Assembly (NCBI GenBank): GCA_964564635.1
Contig: CAZMAR010000007.1
Coordinates: 1 to 61,546, forward strand
DNA: 61,546 nt
Source: Tepidaquicella sp964564635
GTDB lineage: Bacteria > Bacteroidota > Ignavibacteria > Tepidaquicellales > Tepidaquicellaceae
Direction of reading: 5' to 3'
The notes below the pieces were generated by a model. That model saw nothing but the letters and a program-made list of their open reading frames with translations, was not told the DNA's origin and did not search any database. Shown here piece after piece: positions 35,871 to 44,276 of this stretch. Numbering within the stretch: the first letter of the stretch is position 1; each line of letters begins with the position of its first letter. Made by a program: the position numbers and the translations under genes.

Positions 35871-36785
35871 TTGGATACTCTTATAATTGGAATATATGAC
35901 AGGTCAATTAGATTCCTTGAACTTAATGCTCAAAGGGAAATAACATTCGTTCAAAGTGTTGATACTCCATTTAGTTTTACAGAATGTTTCAAACTTGGAA
36001 ACTATGATGAAAGTTTAATATCAGAAGCCTGCTCTATAATAAAGGATTCTTTTAAAAATAAAAATTTTTCTTCCCTTAAAGTTTTTCTTTTGCTTGATAC
36101 TAATTATTCTTTTCTCAACATTATTCCAATTGATTTCAACGAGAATGAAACAAATATAACATCTTCAATTATATGGGATATATCAAACTATTATCCTGAT
36201 AATTACAAAAATTTCAAAATTAATTATTACAAATTAAACGATTATAAATTTGCCCCCGGAATTAAGGCAACTCTCATCATAGCAATTGATAATTCTGTTC
36301 TGGAAATAATCAGAAAAATATTTCACAATTGTAGGATACAAATTAGTCTTTTTGATCTTGATCACTTTGCTGCCGACAAATATGCTACTGATATTTTTGT
36401 TGACTCTACTTACAATTCGGAAATTATAACAATTGGTTGTAAAAGAAACAGAATAGATTTAAGTATTACAGGACAGAAAGGTTTAAGACACTTTGATTTT
36501 ATTTATTTCAAAGATTCAAACTATCAGAGTAAATTACTAAAATTAATTTCTAACATTAAGAGAGAGATTTTTTTAAAGCAGATTAAACTTGCAATGGTAT
36601 ATGGAGAGGATTATGCCGGTGATGCCTGTAAATTTTTATCAAACAGGTTTAATTACATAGAGTTCAAAATGCCAAATCCATTTGATGTTTTTTCATTCAG
36701 TGAAAAAAGACAACTTGAAAGAAAAATTAAAGCAGAAGGGAATAAATTTTTACCATTATTTGGTCTTCTATTAAAAGGGAAATGA
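35871..36785 (+). CDS. PilM-like actin-fold protein (divergent)
   Basis: A 304-residue protein I place tentatively near PilM. It starts with IIGIYDRSIRFLELN, resembling the PilM opening where the protein is tied to its own membrane partner. SSIIWDISNYYPDNYKNFKINYY matches the PilM pattern around the EI-WEI-Y-P segment, and ISLFDLDHFAADKY resembles the later lDvdafA block. The usual nucleotide-binding glycine loops are weak or missing. TTG start at 35871. It overlaps rsmD by 4 bp. If it is PilM-like, PilN, PilO and PilQ partners should be sought elsewhere; none is here. Confidence 0.6.
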   Translation: MDTLIIGIYDRSIRFLELNAQREITFVQSVDTPFSFTECFKLGNYDESLISEACSIIKDSFKNKNFSSLKVFLLLDTNYSFLNIIPIDFNENETNITSSIIWDISNYYPDNYKNFKINYYKLNDYKFAPGIKATLIIAIDNSVLEIIRKIFHNCRIQISLFDLDHFAADKYATDIFVDSTYNSEIITIGCKRNRIDLSITGQKGLRHFDFIYFKDSNYQSKLLKLISNIKREIFLKQIKLAMVYGEDYAGDACKFLSNRFNYIEFKMPNPFDVFSFSEKRQLERKIKAEGNKFLPLFGLLLKGK

Positions 36786-37327
36786 GGATTATATCAGGAA
36801 TTTATAAAAGCAGAAAAATTAAATCCCCCTCCGGGAAAAAGAAAATACGCCCGTCAACTGATTCCACCAGGGAAACTGTATTCAACATTTTAACAAATCT
36901 TATTACTTTTGATGAATTCTATTGTGCAGATTTATTCTGCGGAACAGGAAGTTATGGTCTGGAGTGTTTATCAAGAGGTGCAAAACAATGTTATTTTATT
37001 GATACAAATACAAAATTAGTAAACGAGAATATTTCACTCTTGAATCTTGAAAACTCATCAATTGTAAAAAGAGGTGATGGGTTAAACTTTTTAAAAAAAT
37101 TTCAAAATAAAAAAGACAAGTTTATAATTTTTGCTGATCCACCTTATGAATATAAGAACTACGAGAAATTGATTGAATATACATCAAATCTGAATTGCCT
37201 GTTTATTCTTGAACACAATAGTAACTTTGATACTCAAAATTTTAAAATTAAACCATTTATTCAAAAAAGAATTGGTATAAGCAGAATATCTATTTATAAT
37301 TTTTTAAAAGAAATTAAAACCATATGA
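36782..37327 (+). CDS. rsmD: 16S rRNA m2G966 methyltransferase
   Basis: This 181-residue enzyme methylates N2 of G966 in 16S rRNA. RIISGIYKSRKIKSPSGKKKIRPSTD at the start, RETVFNIL, the SAM site FCADLFCGTGSYGLECLSRGA in outline, and the catalytic FADPPYEYKNY motif (DPPY) are all present. It is normal length. The ATG at 36782 overlaps the stop of the PilM-like gene (ATGA). The rsmD-coaD pair is a conserved gene order in many bacteria. Confidence 0.96.
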   Translation: MRIISGIYKSRKIKSPSGKKKIRPSTDSTRETVFNILTNLITFDEFYCADLFCGTGSYGLECLSRGAKQCYFIDTNTKLVNENISLLNLENSSIVKRGDGLNFLKKFQNKKDKFIIFADPPYEYKNYEKLIEYTSNLNCLFILEHNSNFDTQNFKIKPFIQKRIGISRISIYNFLKEIKTI

Positions 37328-37330
37328 GAA

Positions 37331-37825
37331 ATGAATAGAAAAATTATAGCTGTTTACCCTGGAACTTTCGATCCTGTGACTTACGGACATCTTGATATTA
37401 TAGAAAGGGCATCGTTACTATTTTATAAAGTAATTGTATCAATCGCTAATAACCCTGTTAAAATTCCTCTTTTCACCTTAAAAGAGAGAAAATATATGCT
37501 TGAGTTATCAGTTAGAAAATTTGAAAATGTTGAAATTGATTCATTTAATGGATTACTTGTAGAATATGCGAAACAAAAGAATGCCTCTTTAATTATCAGG
37601 GGATTGCGGGCAGTATCTGATTTTGAATATGAATTTCAAATGTCCCTTACAAATCGGAAACTTGCTCCAGAGATTACGACAATTTTTATGATGCCAAATG
37701 AAAAATATACTTATTTAAACTCTTCCCTTGTAAGAGAATTAATGCGCTTAAACGCTAATGTTTCAGAATTTGTTCCTGACTTTGTTATAGAAACTTTTCG
37801 TAAGAAATTAAAGAAAATTAGATAA
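37331..37825 (+). CDS. coaD: Phosphopantetheine adenylyltransferase
   Basis: The 164-residue protein catalyses the fourth step of coenzyme A synthesis, joining 4'-phosphopantetheine and ATP. YPGTFDPVTYGHLDIIERA contains the T/HxGH nucleotidyltransferase motif. ASLIIRGLRAVSDFEYEFQMSLTNR and YTYLNSSLVRELMRL (the ISSS-type loop) are diagnostic. It follows rsmD by 3 nt and is the last gene of the plus-strand run. Its 3' end overlaps the convergent thioredoxin-fold gene by 18 bp. Confidence 0.97.
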   Translation: MNRKIIAVYPGTFDPVTYGHLDIIERASLLFYKVIVSIANNPVKIPLFTLKERKYMLELSVRKFENVEIDSFNGLLVEYAKQKNASLIIRGLRAVSDFEYEFQMSLTNRKLAPEITTIFMMPNEKYTYLNSSLVRELMRLNANVSEFVPDFVIETFRKKLKKIR

Positions 37826-38296
37826 ATCTGAATTCAGGTAATTTTTATTGATAAAGTAATTTAGCAATTTTTCAAAATCTCCCACATCAAGATATCCCGG
37901 ATATCCATTATATTCATTACCATTATATTTGAACTTAATAATACTCCCATCAGGATTTAAAAAAGAGTGTGTGGGATATCCTGTTGCTCCTAACAATTTG
38001 GATAAATCACTTGCAGAATATTCTTTCCCAAGGTAAATGTATTTTTCGCTACCTGTCGCATTTAAACGAACAAAAATAAAATTGTGCATAAGAGAAGAAA
38101 TTTTACTGTTGGAGTAAACCAATTCCATTTTCTTGCTCCATGCATCATCATTTGAATAAATGCTTACCATAATCATTTTTCCTTGAGAACTTCCTGCCTT
38201 TAACCCGTCATTAAAATTATATTGCGAAAACGCAATACAATTTACTATAAGTGTTATAATTATTGCCGATTTCAGTATATCTATTTTCTTATTCAT
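37808..38296 (-). CDS. Exported thioredoxin-fold protein without active-site cysteines
   Basis: A 162-residue protein with a signal peptide (residues 1-24, ending CIAFS) and a thioredoxin-7/DUF255-type fold. KMIMVSIYSNDDAWSKKMELVYSN aligns with the usual Y-x-D-C-P-W-C-K-K-M region, but the two cysteines are Asp and Ser. The cis-Pro region GATGYPTHSFLNPDGSII and a C-terminal helix are conserved. It probably cannot do thiol exchange and may act as a binding or chaperone-like protein. AAGGA lies before the ATG. The 3' end overlaps coaD by 18 bp. Confidence 0.8.
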   Translation of the reverse strand: MNKKIDILKSAIIITLIVNCIAFSQYNFNDGLKAGSSQGKMIMVSIYSNDDAWSKKMELVYSNSKISSLMHNFIFVRLNATGSEKYIYLGKEYSASDLSKLLGATGYPTHSFLNPDGSIIKFKYNGNEYNGYPGYLDVGDFEKLLNYFINKNYLNSDLSNFL

Positions 38297-38853
38297 ACTT
38301 ATATTCCTTTATTTATTTAACTGTTTTGTAGCTTTATAGTTCCTGAAATTACATAACATAAACATACTGCTCTGTTGGCTATCCAAATAATACATATTTC
38401 TAATTGCAATATAATTTAACAAACAATATATCAAATAAAAAGTAAAATATTTTTTATTAATTATTTTATTCAACCTCCGTTCAAAATAATTATGATTGAC
38501 TGTTAATTTTTAAAAGAAACTGTAAATTCAATTAAAAAGTGTTTATGTTGTCCGTAATAAATATCCTGAACTGTTTTAACAAATTAAATAAATCTCTGTT
38601 AACTCAATATTAAAAAACAAATATATTAATCCAGAACTAAAAACAAATTTATTATTAAAAATAAACAAATACTCTATACTTCATAGCCCCCAAAATTATT
38701 AATTTTTAGTTTAATTTGTTAAAAAAAGAAAATGCAATATGTACATAATAGGATTTCTATTATAAATACAATATTAATGTAATTTCAGATTATAGTAGTA
38801 AGGTAGCTTTGTAGGAGAGATTTGGGGTGGTAATTTGAGGGGAGACTGGTAAT
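38297..38853. other. AT-rich intergenic region
   Basis: 557 bp between divergently transcribed minus-strand units, with no gene longer than a few dozen codons and no tRNA-like fold. A weak promoter (TTG then TATGTTTA, spacing 17) may serve the thioredoxin-fold gene. At 38810-38855 there is a G-rich stretch (GGGGTGG, GAGGGGAG) next to the queG stop, with the direct repeat TGGTAATTT at 38828 and 38847. Confidence 0.5.
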
Positions 38854-39804
38854 TTATATCCTTTGTAAATTTCTTTTCCAGCGATTGAAAGACAATCTAT
38901 TAAGGGCTGTGTTTTTAAATTCATTGTAAAAATCTTTTTCGGAAAGAGAAAGATATAGTTCTTTTGGTTTGTTCAAGAATTTTTGTTTTGGCTCAAAATC
39001 TTTATTATGAGTAAAAACTGCTTTTTCTTTACTGTTATATGGACAAACATTCTGGCAAATATCACAGCCATAAATCCAGCTATTAAGATTTATTTCTTCT
39101 GGAATTTCATTTTTGTTTTCAATTGTGTGATAAGAAATGCATTTTGAAGCATCAAGTTTGTATTCATCATATAAAGCACCTGTGGGACAACTCATTAAAC
39201 ATAAATTACAATCTTTACATAAATCATTTGCTTGCTTATCATATTCAAGGTCAAGGTCAATGAATATTGTCCCAATAAAAAAGAAACTTCCAAAAGAAGG
39301 ATTAATAACAAGAGTATTTTTGCCTCTACTTCCAATTCCTGCTTGAACAGCCCAATATTTTTCCATAACGGGCTCAGTATCAACAAAATACATTGTTTGA
39401 CATTCTTTTGAGTAAAAGTTTTTAACCAGACTTTTTATTTCAAAGCAGATTGATTTAAGAATTATTTTCAATACATTATGATAATCTGCATTACCCCAGG
39501 CATATCTTGAGATTTTAGGGATATCTTTTTCTTCTATATGATAATAAGGTGTATTATAAATGTAAGCAAGAGAGATAATGGATTTTACTTCTGGAAATAC
39601 TTCAAATGGATTTTTTCTTTTTGAAAAGGTTGACTCCAACCATTTCATTCCCGCATTCTTATTTTCACACAACCAATTAAAAAAGAATTCAGCTTCTTTT
39701 GTAATTTTCTTTGCTTTTGAAATACCAACTGCAGAAAACCCCGCTTTTAAACAAAGAGATTTAATTTTCTTCGCTAATTCCAAAGACTCTGTCAAGTCTC
39801 GCAA
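38854..39804 (-). CDS. queG: Epoxyqueuosine reductase
   Basis: This roughly 316-residue enzyme reduces epoxyqueuosine to queuosine in tRNA, using cobalamin and two 4Fe-4S clusters. RYAWGNADYHNVL, MYFVDTEPVMEKYWAVQAGIGSRGKNT, the cluster motif CKDCNLCLMSCPTGAL and the second set CDICQNVCPYN are all present. The frame opens with TTG at 39804, overlapping the STAS gene by 44 bp. A TTG a few codons later, starting LELAKKIKSL, would shorten the overlap and is equally likely. The C-terminal HEAT-like part of some homologues is absent. Confidence 0.95.
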   Translation of the reverse strand: MRDLTESLELAKKIKSLCLKAGFSAVGISKAKKITKEAEFFFNWLCENKNAGMKWLESTFSKRKNPFEVFPEVKSIISLAYIYNTPYYHIEEKDIPKISRYAWGNADYHNVLKIILKSICFEIKSLVKNFYSKECQTMYFVDTEPVMEKYWAVQAGIGSRGKNTLVINPSFGSFFFIGTIFIDLDLEYDKQANDLCKDCNLCLMSCPTGALYDEYKLDASKCISYHTIENKNEIPEEINLNSWIYGCDICQNVCPYNSKEKAVFTHNKDFEPKQKFLNKPKELYLSLSEKDFYNEFKNTALNRLSFNRWKRNLQRI

Positions 39805-40075
39805 TTTTTATTAATTCAATTACATTCTTGTTTAAATTACGAAGGATAAGTTTTCTTCCTTTTTCTCTTTCAATTCTTTCAGAAAGCAAAAGGCAGGAAA
39901 GTCCAGAACTATCACATTTGTTTACATCTTGCAAATCGATAATGAATTGATTTTTTATTTCCTTTTGTAAGAAAATTAATTCAGTTTTTAAATCAGCAGA
40001 AATTTTATGATTTAAATCTTTTTCGCGGAGTCTGAAAATTGTGTAATCCTGCTGTTTATCTATTTCATATTTCAT
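39761..40075 (-). CDS. STAS-domain anti-sigma-factor antagonist-like protein
   Basis: The 104-residue protein is a single STAS domain like SpoIIAA/RsbV. FIIDLQDVNKCDSSGLSCLL contains the switch serine (Ser56 or Ser57) in the DSSGLS motif, followed by EREKGRKLILRNLNKNVIELIKIARLDRVF. Such proteins are phosphorylated by an anti-sigma kinase and, when dephosphorylated, free a sigma factor. No RsbW-type kinase or PP2C phosphatase gene is in this window, so the partner must be elsewhere. It lies 9 bp after pnp and overlaps queG. Confidence 0.88.
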   Translation of the reverse strand: MKYEIDKQQDYTIFRLREKDLNHKISADLKTELIFLQKEIKNQFIIDLQDVNKCDSSGLSCLLLSERIEREKGRKLILRNLNKNVIELIKIARLDRVFGISEEN

Positions 40076-40084
40076 AGAAAAAAT

Positions 40085-42217
40085 TTATTTATGCCTAAAT
40101 GGTTTTTGTGAGTGAGATTTTTCTGAATGAGGTTCGGACTTTATCAGAACTTTCCGACTTAATCTAAGCTTCCCAAATTCATCTACACCAACAAGTTTTA
40201 CTTCTACCTGCTGACCAACTTTAAGAACATCAGAAACTCGAGAAATTTTTCTGTTTTCAATTTCTGAAATATGAAGCAATCCTTCTTTTCCAGGTAATAT
40301 TTCAACAAAAGCACCAAAATCTTTGACCGCTTTTACCACTCCCAAATATACTTTTCCAACTTCAGGTTGTTCAGTAAGTTTTTCAATCATAGTTTTTGCA
40401 ATCTCTGCCCCTTCTTCAGAAGTAGCAGCAATAATTACCTTACCGTCATTTTCAATTTCTATTTCTGTTTTACTCTCCTGAATAATATTTCTTATAGTTT
40501 TACCACCAGGCCCAATAACCAGACCAATCATATCTGTTGGTATATACATTGTATATAACCTTGGAGCATATTTTGAAATAGATTCCCTTGCAGAAGAAAT
40601 AGTTTGATTCATAATTTCAAGAATATGAAGTCTCCCTTCTCTTGCCTGTTCAAGAGCCATTTCCATAATCTCAAAAGAAATCCCTTTAATTTTTATATCC
40701 ATCTGAATAGCCGTGATACCGTCAACAGTACCAGCAACTTTGAAATCCATATCACCAAAGTGGTCTTCATCGCCCAAAATATCAGAAATTATTCTAATTT
40801 CATCATTTTCCTTAATCAATCCCATTGCAATACCAGCAACTGGTTTTTTAATTTTAACACCGCCATCCATTAGTGCAAGAGAGCCAGCACATACGGTCGC
40901 CATAGAGGAAGAACCATTAGATTCAAGAATATCAGAAACTAGTCTTATAGTATATGGGAATTCTTCTTCTGAGGGAATTAAATTTTTTAATGCTCTTTCA
41001 GCTAAATTACCATGCCCAATTTCTCTTCGGGTTGGTCCTGGTCTGCCTGTTACTTCTCCTGTACTAAAAGGTGGGAAATTATAATGTAGCATAAACCTTT
41101 TCATATTTTCTTCAAGCATAAGACCTTCGATTATCTGCTGATCACTTTTGGTTCCAAGTGTTAAAGTGGTAAGACTTTGAGTTTCCCCTCTTGTAAAAAG
41201 AGCTGAGCCGTGAGTTCTTGGCAATACAGAAACTTCGCAGGTAATGGGTCTAATATCTTTTAACCCTCTGCCATCTATCCTTCTATTTTCCTGTAATATT
41301 AACCTTCTTAATTCCTCTTGAAGAATTTCATCAATAATTTCATTTATCTTCGTTTCTTTGTCAGGAAATTTTTCTGCAAGTTCTGTTTTTGCACGGTCAC
41401 GAATTTCATTGAGTTTATCTCTTCTTTCCTGCTTTACTATGGTACCTGTATATATTCTAATTAAATCATCTTTGTACTTATCAGCTATTTCATTTCTAAG
41501 TTCGTCAAGGCTTTCGGGCTGGTCAAATTTTACTTTTTCTTTTCCTGCTTCTGCCCTAAATTCTTTTTGAAATTCACACAAAATTTTTATTTGAGAGTGA
41601 GCAAATTTTATAGCATCGATAAATTCTTTTTCTGTTATTTCTTTTGCTTCTCCCTCAACCATAACAATTGAATCAACAGTTCCAGCAACCGTAATATCAA
41701 AACTGCTTTCCTCAAGTTGTTTGTAGGAAGGATTTATAATGTATTCTCCGTTAATTTTAGCTACCCTAACCTCCGATATAGGTTCCTCAAATGGAATATC
41801 AGAAATTAACAAAGCCGCAGAAGCTCCAATTGCCCCGATTATATCAGCGTCAGTTTCGCCATCGGAGGAATACACATTACAAATTATTTGTGTTTCGCAG
41901 AAATAGCCCTCGGGAAACATAGGCCTAATTGGTCTGTCAATCAGTCGTGCAGATAATATTTCTTTATCTGAGGGTCGACCTTCTCTTTTAAAGAACCCTC
42001 CTGGAATTCTACCGACTGAAGCAGACTTCTCTCTATAATCAACTGATAGTGGGAAAAAATCCTGTCCTTCTACAGGTTTATCCTTGGCAACTGCAGTACA
42101 AAGCACAATATTATCTCCGTAATATACTAAAACTGCTCCATTAGCCTGTTTTGCAACCCTTCCAGTTTCCAGAGTTAAAGTTCTTTCTCCTAATTGAATA
42201 GATTTTTTTATTACCAT
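40085..42217 (-). CDS. pnp: Polyribonucleotide nucleotidyltransferase (PNPase)
   Basis: This 710-residue exoribonuclease degrades RNA 3' to 5' by phosphorolysis. It has two RNase PH-like domains (about residues 10-140 and 310-480) with an alpha domain between them, a KH domain (YIPTDMIGLVIGPGGKTIRNI, about 555-610) and an S1 domain (GKVYLGVVKAVKDFGAFVEILPGKEGLLH, about 622-690). RRDKLNEIRDRAK and GRPGPTRREIGHGNLAERAL are typical, and DILGDEDHFGDMDFKVAGT holds the catalytic acidic residues. The rpsO-pnp order is conserved across bacteria. It lies 16 bp after rpsO. Confidence 0.98.
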   Translation of the reverse strand: MVIKKSIQLGERTLTLETGRVAKQANGAVLVYYGDNIVLCTAVAKDKPVEGQDFFPLSVDYREKSASVGRIPGGFFKREGRPSDKEILSARLIDRPIRPMFPEGYFCETQIICNVYSSDGETDADIIGAIGASAALLISDIPFEEPISEVRVAKINGEYIINPSYKQLEESSFDITVAGTVDSIVMVEGEAKEITEKEFIDAIKFAHSQIKILCEFQKEFRAEAGKEKVKFDQPESLDELRNEIADKYKDDLIRIYTGTIVKQERRDKLNEIRDRAKTELAEKFPDKETKINEIIDEILQEELRRLILQENRRIDGRGLKDIRPITCEVSVLPRTHGSALFTRGETQSLTTLTLGTKSDQQIIEGLMLEENMKRFMLHYNFPPFSTGEVTGRPGPTRREIGHGNLAERALKNLIPSEEEFPYTIRLVSDILESNGSSSMATVCAGSLALMDGGVKIKKPVAGIAMGLIKENDEIRIISDILGDEDHFGDMDFKVAGTVDGITAIQMDIKIKGISFEIMEMALEQAREGRLHILEIMNQTISSARESISKYAPRLYTMYIPTDMIGLVIGPGGKTIRNIIQESKTEIEIENDGKVIIAATSEEGAEIAKTMIEKLTEQPEVGKVYLGVVKAVKDFGAFVEILPGKEGLLHISEIENRKISRVSDVLKVGQQVEVKLVGVDEFGKLRLSRKVLIKSEPHSEKSHSQKPFRHK

Positions 42218-42233
42218 CTCAGATTTTAGAATT

Positions 42234-42506
42234 TTACTTTCTTAATTCCAGTTCTTTTACTATCTGTCTGTATCTGTTGATATCTTTCTTTTCAAGATAC
42301 CTTAATAATTTTCTTCTTTTTCCAACCATTTTTAATAGTCCAGTTCTGGAATGTAGATCTTTTTTGTGGGTACTAAAATGACTTGCAGAGAGTTCATTTA
42401 TTCTTTTGGTTAATATTGCTATTTGAACCTCCGGTCTGCCAGAATCTTTAGGAGAAGTTCCATACTTCTTCACTAATTCTTGTTTTTCTTCTTTTGTTAT
42501 TGCCAT
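42234..42506 (-). CDS. rpsO: Ribosomal protein S15 (uS15)
   Basis: The 90-residue protein is a normal-length S15. TSPKDSGRPEVQIAILTKRI, INELSASHFSTHKKDLHSR and LLKMVGKRRKLLRYLEKKD make up the three-helix RNA-binding core that binds 16S rRNA at the h20-h22 junction. It lies 12 bp after ribF and 16 bp before pnp, inside one minus-strand transcription unit that probably starts at 44103-44133. I saw no obvious pseudoknot regulator in the short leader. Confidence 0.98.
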   Translation of the reverse strand: MAITKEEKQELVKKYGTSPKDSGRPEVQIAILTKRINELSASHFSTHKKDLHSRTGLLKMVGKRRKLLRYLEKKDINRYRQIVKELELRK

Positions 42507-42518
42507 TTCTTTAAATAT

Positions 42519-43544
42519 TTATTGTTTTAATAATTCAATTGTTTTTTTATCTGCCTTTAGTTGTTCAATTAAATTTTCAATGGAATCGAATTTTTTTTCA
42601 TTTCTGATAAATTTAATAAATTCAACTTTAATTATCTCATCATAAATATTTTTATCAAAATTTAATATATGTACCTCAATAAATTTTTGTTGCTCTGGTT
42701 GATAGGAAACATTTTTATTTACGGTAGGTCTAAACCCTATATTCATCATTCCAAGGAATTCCTGATTTTTATAAAATACTTTTACAGCATATACACCGCC
42801 ATAAGGAATAAGTTTGTTTTCATCTATTACTTTTATGTTAGCAGTAGGGAATCCAAGTTTTTGTCCGCGTCGTTCTCCGTATACAACTTTGCCTGTAATA
42901 GAATAATTTCTTCCTAAAAATGTAGATGCTTTTTCAATTTCATTATTAATAATTAAGTTTCTTATAATCGTACTGCTGACGATTTCGTTATTAATTCTGA
43001 ATTCATCAACGCGGTGATAAATAAAATTATATTTTTCGGACAACAATTTCACCGTTTCAAGATTGCCTTCACGATTTTTTCCAAATGTATGATCATAACC
43101 AATAATAAGATATTTAAGTCCTATACGATCAATAAGATAACCTTTTAAAAAATCTGTTGGGGAAGTTTTTGCAAATTCTTCAGTGAAATTCAAAATAAAA
43201 ACAATATCAATCCCTGATTCTTGGAAATATTCAAGTTTTTCTTCAACAGTTGTGAGCAGTTTTATCTCTTTCCTTTTATTTTTTAATACAAGCCTTGGAT
43301 GAGGCTCAAAAGTTACAACAACTTTTCTTAATTTTAATTCATCTCCCTTTGAAACTAAAGTGTTAAGTATTTTTTTATGCCCTAAATGCAATCCATCAAA
43401 AGTACCAACTGTAACAATGCTATCTTCTTTATAAATTAAACTATCATCTTCAAAGTTTGTATATGAGATTAAAAACTTTCTATCTACATTTAAATCTTTG
43501 AAGTTAATATCTGAATTATCGGAAGAAACTCTAACAACACGCAT
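42519..43544 (-). CDS. ribF: Bifunctional riboflavin kinase / FAD synthetase
   Basis: This protein makes FMN and FAD from riboflavin. The N-terminal nucleotidyltransferase half has SIVTVGTFDGLHLGHKKIL and FTEEFAKTSPTDFLKGYL, and YDHTFGKNREGN is the FAD synthetase site. The C-terminal flavokinase half has GKVVYGERRGQKLGFPTANI and PYGGVYAVKV. The open frame continues to 43625, but the extra 27 codons overlap the upstream peroxiredoxin gene and are not RibF-like. I therefore start at the ATG at 43544 (MRVVRVSSD), giving 341 residues. It lies 16 bp after the peroxiredoxin stop. Confidence 0.95.
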   Translation of the reverse strand: MRVVRVSSDNSDINFKDLNVDRKFLISYTNFEDDSLIYKEDSIVTVGTFDGLHLGHKKILNTLVSKGDELKLRKVVVTFEPHPRLVLKNKRKEIKLLTTVEEKLEYFQESGIDIVFILNFTEEFAKTSPTDFLKGYLIDRIGLKYLIIGYDHTFGKNREGNLETVKLLSEKYNFIYHRVDEFRINNEIVSSTIIRNLIINNEIEKASTFLGRNYSITGKVVYGERRGQKLGFPTANIKVIDENKLIPYGGVYAVKVFYKNQEFLGMMNIGFRPTVNKNVSYQPEQQKFIEVHILNFDKNIYDEIIKVEFIKFIRNEKKFDSIENLIEQLKADKKTIELLKQ

Positions 43545-43560
43545 AGTAAAAAAACAGCAC

Positions 43561-44049
43561 TTAACTAATTTGTTTAAGAACTTCTTTAATCTTTTCGAAG
43601 TTAGGCAACTTACCAGCGTCATCAAGAATTTCTATATATCTTATAACGCCTTCTCTATCAATAACAAAAGCTGCTCTTTTTGATACTCCATTCATACCAA
43701 GAACAAATTCACCATCAGCATATCTTGTGCCGTATTTTGCAGAAACTTCACTGTTAAAATCACTTAAAAGAGGAATTGTTATATTATTTGCTTTTGCCCA
43801 TGCTTCCTGAGAAAAAATAGAATCAACACTAATCCCCAGAACAACCGCATCTAAATTTGCATATTCATTAAACCCACCTGAAATGGTGCACATTTCATCA
43901 GTACAAACACTTGTAAAAGAAAGTGGATAAAAAAGCAATACAACTTTTTTACCTTTATAATCACTCAAGGAAATATCAATAGGTTCACCAGTAGTATTTT
44001 TTGATTTAAGTACAAAATCAGGTGCTTTATCTCCAATTTTTAAAGACAT
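43561..44049 (-). CDS. Peroxiredoxin (AhpC/TSA family)
   Basis: A 162-residue peroxide-reducing enzyme. The peroxidatic cysteine is Cys49 in YPLSFTSVCTDEMC, with Pro and Thr in the usual active-site positions. Cys54 follows five residues later and could act as a resolving residue, or the enzyme may be of the one-Cys AhpE type. GISVDSIFSQEAWAKAN and the C-terminal AAFVIDREGVIRYIEI are typical. AAAGGAG before the ATG is one of the clearer ribosome sites here, and the promoter at 44103-44133 would drive it. It heads the six-gene run to queG. Confidence 0.95.
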   Translation of the reverse strand: MSLKIGDKAPDFVLKSKNTTGEPIDISLSDYKGKKVVLLFYPLSFTSVCTDEMCTISGGFNEYANLDAVVLGISVDSIFSQEAWAKANNITIPLLSDFNSEVSAKYGTRYADGEFVLGMNGVSKRAAFVIDREGVIRYIEILDDAGKLPNFEKIKEVLKQIS

Positions 44050-44102
44050 AAAGTTACTCCTTTCTTATTAGATTTAATAATAAGAATTTAAAAATTTAAC
44101 AA

Positions 44103-44133
44103 TAAATATAACTATTTATATAACTATTAACAA
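44103..44133 (-). promoter_or_regulatory. Promoter of the peroxiredoxin-ribF-rpsO-pnp run
   Basis: Minus strand: TTGTTA (44133-44128), 17 nt, TATATTTA (44110-44103), seven of eight to TAnnTTTG. It predicts a leader of about 47 nt carrying the AAGGAG site. Confidence 0.55.
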
Positions 44134-44245
44134 TCCGATTAATAATATCTCATAGCTAATATATTGTTTTATAAAGATTTAATAAACAATGTTAAAGTAA
44201 ACCAAAGATATAAAAAATAGTATCAAATATTTAGAAAATATTAAT

Positions 44246-44253
44246 TATATTTG
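44246..44253 (+). promoter_or_regulatory. Candidate -7 element for the rpmG run
   Basis: TATATTTG is an exact match to TAnnTTTG, 23 bp before the rpmG ATG. No TTG occurs at the 20-nt spacing seen in other candidates, so this is weaker. Confidence 0.35.
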
Positions 44254-44276
44254 TAGTTTCTAAAACAATAAACAAA

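Noticed and set aside
43545..43625. Upstream extension of RibF in the open frame
   Set aside because: The 27 extra codons are antisense-free filler over the peroxiredoxin 3' end and do not resemble the RibF N-terminus; the ATG at 43544 fits family length.
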